From positions 4,464,001-4,528,000 of the forward strand of contig NZ_CP063849.1 in the NCBI RefSeq assembly GCF_015277775.1: 64,000 nucleotides of DNA, given 5' to 3'. Each line of letters begins with the position of its first letter. Positions within the stretch are counted from its first letter, which is position 1. A model generated the notes under the pieces. It had not been told where the DNA came from. It made no database searches and saw nothing but the letters and a program-made list of their open reading frames with translations. This stretch comes from Paludibaculum fermentans. GTDB taxonomy: Bacteria > Acidobacteriota > Terriglobia > Bryobacterales > Bryobacteraceae. Positions 43,792-53,725 of the stretch are shown piece by piece. A program made the position numbers and the translations under genes.

Positions 43792-44781
43792 TCAAGCGAC
43801 ACTCACGCCCGCGGATGCGCCCACTTTCTGAGCCAGGCGCAGAAAATCATTCCGGCAGTCCCGAACGGCCTCCACGTGAGCCCCAATCGCGCCGTCAGCC
43901 GGCTTGAGGTGAAACATCGGCTTGTGCGCCTCCATCGCGAGAGGCATCAAGCTTCGGTAGTGCTTCAACTGCGCAAGACAGTTTGGATCCTGTTCCACTT
44001 TCGGCACCCCGTCGGTTGCGGCCTCCCCTAAGACGACGGCGCGGTAGACCTGAGGAATCCGATCCATCCACCGTTGGTAGGCCTTCACTGGTCGGCTATC
44101 CCGCATACTGTGCTGCATCACTACATACCCCGTTGGGGTCATTGATCCAATAGGTAGCGAGAGACCAACCGGTGCCTTGAGCTTCATCTCAGCCCAGGTA
44201 GTGCGCCATCGCATAAGTGTCGGCCCCAGGTTTCTCAGCCCCTGGAGAGAGTAGAGGTCGGGGGCCAATGGCAGACACACTCGGTCTGACGCTATGAGGG
44301 CCGCTCGATTGATTGCTCCGAGATTCGGGCCAACATCAATTAGAACCAACTCGGCCCAGTCACCTGCCATCTCAGCCATAATTCGATGAAACGCTGACAT
44401 GGTGCGAAATGCTGCCTCATCCGAGTTGTGACAATTCGGCCAGGCGGCGGAGAGCTTATCCTCAAATCGGGAAAGACCGAGGTCTCCGGGAAGCAATCCG
44501 AGATTGGGCTGAATCCGCACCACAGGAGGCGCCTCAATGTCACCAAGCCCGCGCAATATTGGCCGAACCGCGCCATAGATAGTAGCAGGATGCTCTTCAG
44601 CGTCCGGCCAGATCCCCTCCAATTCCTCCTCGTTGAGGAACATGGCAGTGAGGTTCGCTTGCGGGTCCAAATCGACCGCCAGAACAGAAACACCGCGATC
44701 TGCGAACATCCACGCCAGATGGTACACCAATGACGTTTTGCCAACACCACCCTTGTTATTGAAGAACGCAATGGTATTCAT
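43792..44781 (-). CDS. ParA/Soj-like ATPase paired with an AlbA_2 protein
   Basis: 329 residues. The deviant Walker A KGGVGKT (residues 10-16) with the signature Lys, AVDLDPQANLT and LVLIDVGPNLGAINRAAL identify the ParA/MinD family. Such ATPases dimerise on ATP and position DNA or proteins, or act in signalling. No ParB-like gene or parS repeats are present. Its ATG overlaps the stop of the AlbA_2 gene by 4 nt, so the two are a unit. GC is visibly lower than in the neighbouring housekeeping operon (30 of 60 bases G+C at 44341-44400 against 37 of 60 at 42001-42060), which suggests transfer. Confidence 0.88.
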   Translation of the reverse strand: MNTIAFFNNKGGVGKTSLVYHLAWMFADRGVSVLAVDLDPQANLTAMFLNEEELEGIWPDAEEHPATIYGAVRPILRGLGDIEAPPVVRIQPNLGLLPGDLGLSRFEDKLSAAWPNCHNSDEAAFRTMSAFHRIMAEMAGDWAELVLIDVGPNLGAINRAALIASDRVCLPLAPDLYSLQGLRNLGPTLMRWRTTWAEMKLKAPVGLSLPIGSMTPTGYVVMQHSMRDSRPVKAYQRWMDRIPQVYRAVVLGEAATDGVPKVEQDPNCLAQLKHYRSLMPLAMEAHKPMFHLKPADGAIGAHVEAVRDCRNDFLRLAQKVGASAGVSVA

Positions 44782-46019
44782 GTCCGTGCTCGGATAGTTG
44801 CGCCGAAGTGCAGATCCCCAAAAATAAACTCTGCTGGCGGGTTGCCGCTTCGCGCGAGCGCTGCCTGAGCTCGGACCACTCCCCGCCCAAAGCGATTCAC
44901 CACTCCGAGTGTCTTCATCGCTTCGGCTAGAACCGGGTTCCGATAGCTGGTTTGCGTCGGGAAGTTCTCTGGGCGTGCAATGCCGTAGAGAGGACCTGGA
45001 TTCTGAATCTCAATTCGGTCGGAATACTGGTAAAATCGAACCGGCGAGGGGACTTCGTACGATCGGTGCAGCACTGCGTTCATCAACAATTCTCGAACGG
45101 CCACCTCCGGATAGTCAGCGACCATCGTTTCTTCCAGCGGAGAACTGCGCACCGGACGATAATCTGTGATCAATTGCACATAGGCGGCGAGATCCCGCAC
45201 CACCGAAAGCAGATCGCCCTGAAATCGCTTCTCAACGAGAATATCATCGTCCATTTTCGCGCCTCGGAAGCGCACGTATTGGACATATGCGTTCGGCAGC
45301 CACGCGGCCAGATCCTTGGCAAATAGAACCAGTCCTGCATAGGTTGGATAGTTGCGTGACAGGTCGAAAAAGCGCAATGACGCCAATTGGTGCTCGATCG
45401 GGCGGTGGTTCTCAGCAATCGTCTCTGCGTCAATCGCCAGCGGTCGGTAGGTGTTCGTAAAGAGGTCTAGCGCCAAGTCAGCAAGGCCCGACCCGGGGCA
45501 GGCTTGAGCATCGAATGTCCTCGCGGCCGCGGTGCGGCGCTCGATCAGAATCGACTCTTCCGCCTCATTGGCTATGCCCTTTCGCGGACCACGCCTAATC
45601 CATGTCTGCCCCCTGTACCGCACAGGAGGGAGGTCTGAAGGTTGTACCTCTACGACCGCTATCTCGCCCAAACCGGATCCGAGTGTCACACGATAGACCA
45701 TCAGTGCGGGAGCAGGAAGAATGTTGCCGTCGGAACTTAGCCCGGCCAGATTTCGCAGCAACTCGTCTGTCACTTCCAGGCCAGACGGTGCTCCAGTTTT
45801 GTCGTCGGCACCAATTAACAGGTAGCCTGGAAGTCCAGATGCGGGCATGTCATTAGCGAACGCGCAAACCGCCTGGCTGAACTTTGCCGTGTCGGCTATT
45901 GCCACCGTGCGCTCCACCCGAAACGACTCCAGGTCGGCTAGCAGTTCGATCAGTTCGGCTTCAGTGATCATAGTGTGGTCAGTCGCCGTTGTAGTACTAA
46001 CTGCTGAAGGTCTTCCCAT
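44778..46019 (-). CDS. AlbA_2 (Schlafen-type) + GHKL-ATPase protein
   Basis: 413 residues from ATG 46019, which has GAGGGA 9 nt upstream; ATG 45971 lacks a ribosome site. The N-terminal AlbA_2 domain (about 20-140: ESFRVERTVA, FSQAVCAFANDMPASGLPGY, LPPVRYRGQTWIRRGP) is shared with Schlafen nucleases and transcription regulators. The C-terminal part (about 285-400) is a HATPase_c_4 module: VRELLMNAVLHRSY is the N-box, DRIEIQNPGPLYG the G1-box, and NRFGRGVVRA the G2-box. These proteins occur often in defence islands. Upstream member of the two-gene unit with the ParA-like ATPase. Confidence 0.85.
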   Translation of the reverse strand: MGRPSAVSTTTATDHTMITEAELIELLADLESFRVERTVAIADTAKFSQAVCAFANDMPASGLPGYLLIGADDKTGAPSGLEVTDELLRNLAGLSSDGNILPAPALMVYRVTLGSGLGEIAVVEVQPSDLPPVRYRGQTWIRRGPRKGIANEAEESILIERRTAAARTFDAQACPGSGLADLALDLFTNTYRPLAIDAETIAENHRPIEHQLASLRFFDLSRNYPTYAGLVLFAKDLAAWLPNAYVQYVRFRGAKMDDDILVEKRFQGDLLSVVRDLAAYVQLITDYRPVRSSPLEETMVADYPEVAVRELLMNAVLHRSYEVPSPVRFYQYSDRIEIQNPGPLYGIARPENFPTQTSYRNPVLAEAMKTLGVVNRFGRGVVRAQAALARSGNPPAEFIFGDLHFGATIRART

Positions 46020-46096
46020 GCGCCTGTTCCCTCGCACGATTGCCTGCCGCTCGAGGTTCGCACGTAGTGATCCATCTCGGAACCTTCAACTCCTCC

Positions 46097-46124
46097 ACGA
46101 TAGCAGGGTGACACAGCCAGTCGA
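46097..46124 (-). promoter_or_regulatory. candidate promoter of the AlbA_2-ParA unit
   Basis: On the minus strand TCGACT (46119-46124) and TATCGT (46097-46102) with a 16-nt spacer, and an extended -10 TGC directly before TATCGT. It lies in the 167-bp gap after mcrC. Confidence 0.4.
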
Positions 46125-46186
46125 CCTCTAGACACCGGTGACAGCCGGCCTGCGGTGGAAGTCCCGGCCAGGGCCGATGATTCCCC

Positions 46187-47719
46187 TTAACACACCGTCG
46201 GTGCTTCTCGCGGGAATGACAATTCTCTGATCCTCCGCAAGTGCTCTCCCAATTGCCCCGCAACCTCCTCAGCCACTCCAGCCATAGGCACCGCCGTCAA
46301 CCACAACCGAACCCGCCGCCCCCGATTCGGAAGCTCCGACTGGTGAAACAGCCGCCCCCGCCTCTCCAGCGAGGCCCATGTCGTCATGGAACACGGATAC
46401 ACCAGACAACAGACGACCTCCCGAGCGCTCACCAGATTGGCGTACGCCAGCACCTGCAATACATCCGCTCGGTGCTCTTCCCGCAGTTCATCGGTCTGGC
46501 CCCGCCAGTCGCCTACCTGCATCTCCTCCCAATGCCGCTTGTACTTGGCATCGACAATGATGGCCGTGTCCTCCGTCTCCAGGATCAGATCCGGTACCAA
46601 CGACCGCTGTGAACCCACATAAGGCGGATCCCAGGCAATCGGAGCCACCGTCTCCCTCTTACGGCCAGTGCGGAGCACGCCCCCGGTACGCTGAGCCACC
46701 GAACGGACAATCGTCTCCACCCACGCCTCGAAGAACTGCTCCATCGGCATGGTCCACGGGATGCCCTCCAGATCACTGCTGCCGGCCAGACCCCGTTCAT
46801 CAATTGTCCAATCGACCGCCTGCAACCCCTCCAGAAAGGCATCCGCCCGCAACGGTCGTCGTAACCAGTTCTGGACTTCCCCGACGCCCGGCCGCCGGCC
46901 CGCCACATCTCGAACCCGCTGCAATAGCGCCTCCGCGAAAGCAATCAACCGGTGCACAAACGACCCTTGCCCCGATTGCGTCTCAAGTGACCGGAGTTGC
47001 TTCTCCACCGCGAACCGGATGGCGCCTTTCAAAAGCCGGTCATCCCGAAGATCAGGGAACGTGCACGGTACCGCCAGGAAACGCCCCCGTGGCATCTCAC
47101 GCGTCACATACTCGGTCCATTCGATCCGGCCCCTCGGACTCGACCTGGTCTCCTTGGTCACCTCAAACCGGCGCTCCAACTTGTCCAGCAGCGCCTTGAA
47201 CCGGGTCAGCACCATGTACGAGAGGACCCACAGAGGCACCCGTCGCTCCGACCGCTTCAGCAGCGGCAGCTTCAATGGAGTCGGGCTGATCAGCCACCCC
47301 ATCTCGGCCAGCATCGGCCCAATGCCCGCCCAGGGGAATCGCGGCTGGACGACCAAACCGAAGTCATTCTTAGAGGTCAGCGGAGATCGCAACGGAACAG
47401 CCCCCACCGCGCTGTGCGATTCGATGTTGAGCAGGACATCGGAGCCATCGAAGTCCCTCTGTACATCCACCTGCAGCAACTGAAAGATCGGCAGATTCTG
47501 ACGGATGAACAGCTCCGAAAGCCGCGCTGCCTGCGCCTGCGGGTCGGCTGAGTTCTTGCTCCCAAACAACTCGATCGCCGACTTGGTCACCCGGCTATGG
47601 TCCTGCAACTCGAGGCAGATGTCCCGCGTGGGCTTGACACCGTTCAGCGGTGAGACGTCAGCGCGCCGGGGTCGACGCGAGCCCGCTCGCACGGCTGCCG
47701 CTACAGGCTTTCCAGCCAC
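46187..47719 (-). CDS. mcrC: McrC-family subunit of a McrBC restriction system
   Basis: 510 residues. GTG start at 47719 overlaps the end of the McrB-like gene by 19 nt. The N-terminal part has the McrC layout (ELFIRQNLPIFQLLQVDVQRDFDG ... GLVVQPRFPWAG). The C-terminal nuclease core is PD-(D/E)xK: SLVPDLIL (about residue 375) followed by IIVDAKYK (about 390). McrC joins the McrB AAA+ ring, stimulates NTP hydrolysis and cleaves modified DNA between recognition sites. Downstream lies the AlbA_2-ParA unit on the same strand. Confidence 0.9.
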   Translation of the reverse strand: MAGKPVAAAVRAGSRRPRRADVSPLNGVKPTRDICLELQDHSRVTKSAIELFGSKNSADPQAQAARLSELFIRQNLPIFQLLQVDVQRDFDGSDVLLNIESHSAVGAVPLRSPLTSKNDFGLVVQPRFPWAGIGPMLAEMGWLISPTPLKLPLLKRSERRVPLWVLSYMVLTRFKALLDKLERRFEVTKETRSSPRGRIEWTEYVTREMPRGRFLAVPCTFPDLRDDRLLKGAIRFAVEKQLRSLETQSGQGSFVHRLIAFAEALLQRVRDVAGRRPGVGEVQNWLRRPLRADAFLEGLQAVDWTIDERGLAGSSDLEGIPWTMPMEQFFEAWVETIVRSVAQRTGGVLRTGRKRETVAPIAWDPPYVGSQRSLVPDLILETEDTAIIVDAKYKRHWEEMQVGDWRGQTDELREEHRADVLQVLAYANLVSAREVVCCLVYPCSMTTWASLERRGRLFHQSELPNRGRRVRLWLTAVPMAGVAEEVAGQLGEHLRRIRELSFPREAPTVC

Positions 47720-49200
47720 TGCATGTACCCCCGAATCGACTCGGCAAACCCACTCACGTAACCTTGCGCCAGGTACTCATCAAGCAAGGGGGCCAGGCTG
47801 GTCCGCAGACTGACGCGCGCTTGTGCCTCATCTTTGTCCAGGAAATACGAATGACCGGGCACAAGCGCCAGCGCCTCATCCGGAGCGTGCTCCACAAAGA
47901 TGGAGAGCAGATCCTTGAAAGCGTCTGACATCGTTTTGCAGCCATGTTCTTCGACAACAGCAAGGCTCGGCCACAGCGACAGGAACGCGAATCGTCGGCG
48001 CACCGCGACATCCAGGATCGCGATACTCCGATCCGAACTGTTCATCGTACCCAGAACATGCAGGTTCTCTGGCAGATGCAGCCGCCCGTGGAAAGGCGCG
48101 CCAAAATCGTACGGTAGATCGATCTCGCGCCGTGATTCCTGCTTCGACTCGAACAGATAGATCGCTTCTCCCAGAATCTTCCCCAGGTCCGCCCGGTTGA
48201 TCTCATCGATATGCAGCAGATAGGGCGCGTCCTTTTCCGCAGCCTGCGCGGCGGCCTCGATCAAAAAGCCGGGCTTCGGCGCGAATCGAAATCCGAGCCC
48301 GGCGCCCCCGTCCTCGACCCCATGAACCGGAGCCAACCCTCCAATGAAGTTCTCATAGGTGGTGCCAGGGTGAAATTGAATGGAGCGACCGAACCCGGCA
48401 TACCGTCCCTCCAGAATTCGCCGTGCCATCCGCGTCTTGCCAGTTCCTGGAGGACCCTGCAACACCACAAATCGGCGGTGGTTCAACAGGTCAACCACCT
48501 GGTTCTCATCCGTCTTCGGCATCAACTGCGAAAACCACGCCGACTGTATGCCATCCGACTCGGCCTCGAACTCTTTCAGCGGAGAGTGGCCCCGCTCCTC
48601 AAACATCAGGTCGAGCAGCGCGGCCACGGCAGAGGTGGTCGCTTGACGGTCCGAGGAGGGTTTGTACAACGCGTACAGGACTCGCCCATACCGCCCGAAG
48701 ACGCGACTGTAGCTGGACCAACCCTGCCGGAGCGACTCCGGCACATCGATATCCACCCGTGTGGGATCCTGCTTGGCCCAGGCCACTTGGCTGCCGCTGC
48801 CAAACTCGTGATTCAGCCACTTGGCAATCGCATTGAGCTTCCGAGCGTGCCCGGGCCGGCCCAGAATCGACTCATCGGGCGCCAACCCCTGAGTCCCAAT
48901 CACCAAACCAACCAAGCAAGGTCCGTCTTCAACCGGAAATGTGACGAAGCTCATTCCCCCATAAGCGCCAGAGTCGGCGTTCGAAGGATGGATGTAGGCC
49001 GCATAGGGGACATTGGTGTCATTCCCCTTCATCTCAGGAGCTCGCAAAGCCACTGAATCCTTGGCCTTCTTCGGGTATCTGCGCCCGAACAACTCTGCCA
49101 AAGCGGCTTCGTTTCGGGCTTTCCAGGATTCCAAAGTTTCAGAATGAATCAGGTCAACGAGTGGGGCCAACGGGTTTGTATTGGAAGCCATATCAGTCAC
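47701..49200 (-). CDS. mcrB: McrB-like AAA+ NTPase of a McrBC restriction system
   Basis: 499 residues from GTG 49200 (GAAGAA upstream); ATG 49191 is the alternative. The AAA+ motor has Walker A VLQGPPGTGKT (about residues 246-256), Walker B LLHIDEINRADLGKILGE (about 327) and the McrB signature GTMNSSDRSIA (about 381-391), where E. coli McrB has GTMNTADRS. The N-terminal 210 residues would read the modified base; they contain GMSFVTFPVEDGPCLVGLVI and ESILGRPGHARK and do not look like the E. coli McrB DNA-binding domain. Likely a type IV restriction enzyme against modified phage DNA. Confidence 0.9.
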   Translation of the reverse strand: MTDMASNTNPLAPLVDLIHSETLESWKARNEAALAELFGRRYPKKAKDSVALRAPEMKGNDTNVPYAAYIHPSNADSGAYGGMSFVTFPVEDGPCLVGLVIGTQGLAPDESILGRPGHARKLNAIAKWLNHEFGSGSQVAWAKQDPTRVDIDVPESLRQGWSSYSRVFGRYGRVLYALYKPSSDRQATTSAVAALLDLMFEERGHSPLKEFEAESDGIQSAWFSQLMPKTDENQVVDLLNHRRFVVLQGPPGTGKTRMARRILEGRYAGFGRSIQFHPGTTYENFIGGLAPVHGVEDGGAGLGFRFAPKPGFLIEAAAQAAEKDAPYLLHIDEINRADLGKILGEAIYLFESKQESRREIDLPYDFGAPFHGRLHLPENLHVLGTMNSSDRSIAILDVAVRRRFAFLSLWPSLAVVEEHGCKTMSDAFKDLLSIFVEHAPDEALALVPGHSYFLDKDEAQARVSLRTSLAPLLDEYLAQGYVSGFAESIRGYMQWLESL

Positions 49201-49545
49201 GCGTTTCTTCGCCGAAATAGGAACAATACCAGGTTCAGAACCTCAAGACCCCGCCGGCTAACCACGGCACGAATCATCCGCCCTATTCGATGCTTTGGCA
49301 ACGCTAATAAGGGGGCCGCCCCTGGGCGGTCGTTTCGACGCTCAGCAGACTTACGATTACTGCCTTCAGGCGTGTCTTGGGACTCAATTTGGCGGGCCCA
49401 GCAGGAACCTCCGTCTTTTTGCATTAAGCGGCTTTCATTCACTGCACTTCCAACTAAATCGACATCCTCTTTTCAATCGGTTGCAGACTCTATCTCCTTT
49501 TCTTCGCTTCTGCGCAGTCTACACTCCAAAGCGAAAGGAGGCACT
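49201..49545. other. intergenic region between divergent mcrB and repeat gene
   Basis: 345 bp, no gene seen. For mcrB an extended -10, TGG-TATTGT (box at 49223-49228, minus strand), lies about 25 nt before the start; no good -35 box is seen. For the rightward gene only the strong ribosome site (AAAGGAGG, just before 49546) is clear. A short CCGCCC-N3-GGCGG hairpin lies near 49320. Confidence 0.5.
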
Positions 49546-51027
49546 ATGCCTGCAAATGATTCGACTCGGAGGGGGGCGCTCACCGCGACCCGCCGCCAAG
49601 TCGCTCGCTCAGCCCAGACCGCCCATTGGCGGTTTCAGGCGTCGAACGGCACCAACCCCATCGGAGTCACGCCCGAGGACCGCGCGGACCTCCACGGACT
49701 CCTCTCCTCCATCGGCATCCAGTTCCACCCCCAAGCACCAGTCGAACGCAGGCTCGCCCAAACCATCGCCGCCGAACTCATCCACGAACTCCAGCGGCGC
49801 AGCCTCAACCCCATCCAGCCAACGCCCAGTGCCCACGAATCCTCCGTACAGGAGGCAACAAACCCAATTCCAGATTCACAGCCCCAACCCTTTGGGGCAT
49901 CCGCCCTCCGGATCCGCAGCCAACCTCTCGTCGCCTTATTCCAAACGAAGCCAAACCTTGCGCCGTTCCCCCGCGAAGCCGGCCAGCGCAAAATCCGATT
50001 CTCCAAACGAAGCCAACCGATCTCCAAAGAATCCAGTCCCCTCGACCCCGTCCACCCTGTGGAGGGTTTCCGCGAATCCAACCAGCAGGTGGCAACAAAC
50101 CCACCGACGGCTTCACATCGCCAACCAATGAGGACGGCGGACCCCCTGGTCCGCAGGCGACCCCAGGTCGCCTTTTCCCAAGCGAAGCCAAGTCCAACAC
50201 CCTTCCCGAGCGAATCCCGTCCACACCAGACCCCGGACTCCAAACGAAGCCACTCGCATCCGACGCGAATCAACCCGTTCCACCCCGGCCGCCCAACGGT
50301 GGCTTCCCGCAACTCCGCCGAAAATGAGCGAACAAACCCACCTGCGGCTTCACACCTCCACCCTATTAGGACGGCGGACCCCCTGGTCCGCAGGCGACCC
50401 CAGGTCGCCTTTTCCCAATCAAAGCCAAACCCAACGCGCTTCCCTCGCGAAGTCGGCCCGTACCAGACCCGGCATTCCAACCGAGGCCGCTCCTATCCCA
50501 ACGAAACCAACCCCATCCACCCCGGCCACCCCACGATGGCTTTCCGCAACTCCACCGAAAATGAGCGAACAAACCCACCTGCGGCCTCACACCGCCAACT
50601 CGTTGAGACGGCGGACTCCCCGGCGCCTGCACCCAACCAAAGCCACTCCTATCCCAACGAAACCAACCCGTTCCACCCCGGCCACCCCACGGTGGCTTTC
50701 CGCAACTCCACCGAAAATGAGCGAACAAACCCACCTGCGGCTTCACCCCTCCAACCCGTCGGGACGGCAGACCCCCTGGTCGACTTCATCCAAACGAAGC
50801 CAATCCCGTCCCACCCCGTCGCCCCTCGGACCGCGTACGGCACGGCAACTCATGTTCGTCGGCGGTTTGGCGGCCATCGCAATTGGCGCTTTTCCCGGAA
50901 TCCCGGCGGCTGTGCCGGCAACGGAAGTGGTCCCGTCGAATCAGGCCAAGTGGATGTTTTCCGCCCCCAGCCCCGGCGCGATCATAGGGACAGACAGGCG
51001 GAGGGGCTCCGCTGGAATAGGAGATGA
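49546..51027 (+). CDS. repeat protein with TNP/TKP-rich 79-residue units
   Basis: 493 residues from ATG 49546, chosen because AAAGGAGG sits 5-6 nt upstream; the frame extends further back without a ribosome site. Residues 1-95 form a unique head (PEDRADLHGLLSSIGIQFHP, VERRLAQTIAAELIHELQRR) reminiscent of a widespread acidobacterial hypothetical family. From residue 123 come tandem 79-residue units containing ADPLVRRRPQVAFSQ, ETNPIHPGHP and NSTENERTNPPAASH. The DNA units have a 237-bp period and every length change is a multiple of three, which favours a translated frame. The last 55 residues are Arg-rich and may be only read-through. Function unknown. Confidence 0.6.
   Translation: MPANDSTRRGALTATRRQVARSAQTAHWRFQASNGTNPIGVTPEDRADLHGLLSSIGIQFHPQAPVERRLAQTIAAELIHELQRRSLNPIQPTPSAHESSVQEATNPIPDSQPQPFGASALRIRSQPLVALFQTKPNLAPFPREAGQRKIRFSKRSQPISKESSPLDPVHPVEGFRESNQQVATNPPTASHRQPMRTADPLVRRRPQVAFSQAKPSPTPFPSESRPHQTPDSKRSHSHPTRINPFHPGRPTVASRNSAENERTNPPAASHLHPIRTADPLVRRRPQVAFSQSKPNPTRFPREVGPYQTRHSNRGRSYPNETNPIHPGHPTMAFRNSTENERTNPPAASHRQLVETADSPAPAPNQSHSYPNETNPFHPGHPTVAFRNSTENERTNPPAASPLQPVGTADPLVDFIQTKPIPSHPVAPRTAYGTATHVRRRFGGHRNWRFSRNPGGCAGNGSGPVESGQVDVFRPQPRRDHRDRQAEGLRWNRR
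49912..50860. repeat. tandem 237-bp direct repeats inside the repeat gene
   Basis: Unit starts at 49912, 50149 and 50386 are exactly 237 bp apart (landmark GTCCGCAGGCGACCCCAGG in units 2-3, diverged in unit 1). A fourth unit from 50623 is 156 bp long (81 bp deleted), and a partial fifth starts at 50779. Units 2 and 3 are the most alike. GAAAATGAGCG recurs at 50320, 50557 and 50713. A shorter word, CCAAACGAAGCCA, recurs through the array. Confidence 0.9.
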
Positions 51028-51029
51028 CG

Positions 51030-51512
51030 ATGAAAGAACGAATGAACTACGCAAAGGCGTCGCCCGAGGTCTACCAATCGATGCTCGGGCTCCACCACTA
51101 TCTGGAAAACTGCGGTCTGGACAAGAAGTTGATGGACTTGGTCTACCTCCGGGCCTCCCAGATCAACGGCTGCGCCTTCTGCATCGACATGCACTGGAAG
51201 GACCTGCGAGCCATGGGCGTCAGCGAGCAGGACCTCTGCATGCTCAGCGCCTGGCATGAGTGGCCGGCCTTCACGGAAAGGGAGCGCGCCGCCCTGCAGT
51301 GGACCGAGTCGGTCACCCTACTGACCGAAGGCTTCGTCCCGGACGCTGTCTACGAAACAGCCCGGGCTCACTTCTCGGAAACGGAGCTCGCCCAGCTCAC
51401 CCTGGCCGTAGTAGCCATCAACGGCTGGAACCGCCTGAACGTAGCCTTCCGCAAACCCGCCGGAGCCTACCAACCCCAGGCCGCCGCCGCCTCGGTGCCC
51501 TCCCCCGTCTAA
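51030..51512 (+). CDS. AhpD-like / carboxymuconolactone decarboxylase family protein
   Basis: 160 residues. ATG 51030 is preferred because AGGAG ends 6 nt before it; ATG 51024 would touch the ribosome site, though it forms an ATGA overlap with the previous stop. The AhpD core is LVYLRASQINGCAFCIDMHWKDL, with the redox Cys-x-x-Cys and the following His of the alkylhydroperoxidase active site. The family includes AhpD-type peroxide-defence reductases. Conserved helices WPAFTERERAALQWTE and LTLAVVAINGWNRLNVAF follow. Cytoplasmic. Confidence 0.92.
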   Translation: MKERMNYAKASPEVYQSMLGLHHYLENCGLDKKLMDLVYLRASQINGCAFCIDMHWKDLRAMGVSEQDLCMLSAWHEWPAFTERERAALQWTESVTLLTEGFVPDAVYETARAHFSETELAQLTLAVVAINGWNRLNVAFRKPAGAYQPQAAAASVPSPV

Positions 51513-51519
51513 TCAACCG

Positions 51520-51600
51520 AGCCGCAATCGCAGCCCCGATCGGAGCCGCGAGTAAACGGAGCCGCGAGTGTCAACGAGCGGGTAGCCAGCAGAAAGCCCC
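51520..51600. repeat. REP-like intergenic repeat
   Basis: Two copies of GGAGCCGCGAGT (about 51531 and 51550) followed by CAACGAGCGGGTAGCC. The same GAGCCGCGA doublet and a GGGTAGCC element (inverted) occur at 37840-37990. Lies between the convergent AhpD-like and kinase genes; the remainder, to 51640, is GC-rich without a clear hairpin. Confidence 0.5.
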
Positions 51601-51640
51601 CACCAACCGGGGCAGCGCGGCTAACCCGGCCCCCACCCCG

Positions 51641-53566
<1,926 letters not shown>

Positions 53567-53577
53567 GGGACAAAGGC

Positions 53578-53605
53578 AGTATACTTGACGACTAAGTAAA
53601 GTCAA
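53578..53605 (-). promoter_or_regulatory. sigma-70 promoter of the hybrid kinase gene
   Basis: On the minus strand TTGACT (53600-53605) and TATACT (53578-53583) with a 16-nt spacer. Each box matches consensus at 5 of 6. Start near 53571 leaves only about 5 nt before GTG 53566, so the mRNA would be almost leaderless. Confidence 0.6.
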
Positions 53606-53725
53606 CAACGATGGCTACTTCCTTGAAAACACAGGCGGAATTACCGGCCGTCGCAGACACGCTGTCCAACCCGGCCATCTTCGCAACAACGTCCGGCCGG
53701 GTCGCTGCATCAAATCGGGAATGGG

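Noticed and set aside
43792-44781. Chromosome or plasmid partition locus (parABS)
   Set aside because: No ParB-like gene and no parS-like repeats nearby; the ParA-like gene is coupled to an AlbA_2 gene instead.
45997-46263. 88-codon minus-strand frame between mcrC and the AlbA_2 gene
   Set aside because: Overlaps both genes, no ribosome site, Cys/Arg-rich random-looking product; the gap better fits a promoter region.
49635-50480. 281-codon frame on the minus strand of the repeat region (WLR..GFVW-type repeats)
   Set aside because: No ribosome site, and it ends inside the array; the plus frame has AAAGGAGG and a unique head. The possibility is kept in the repeat-gene finding.
49912-50860. 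CRISPR-like array
   Set aside because: Repeats are 237 bp, contiguous and diverged, with no short identical repeats and unique spacers, and no cas genes are present.
43792-51030. Integrated prophage or IS-borne island
   Set aside because: No integrase, transposase, att-like direct repeats or tRNA gene at the borders; transfer is suggested only by gene content and lower GC.
50852-51259. Plus-strand frame with a hydrophobic start (MFVGGLAAIAIGAFPGIPAA)
   Set aside because: It has no ribosome site and would run through the well-supported AhpD-like gene in another frame; it could be a decayed gene end but cannot be supported.
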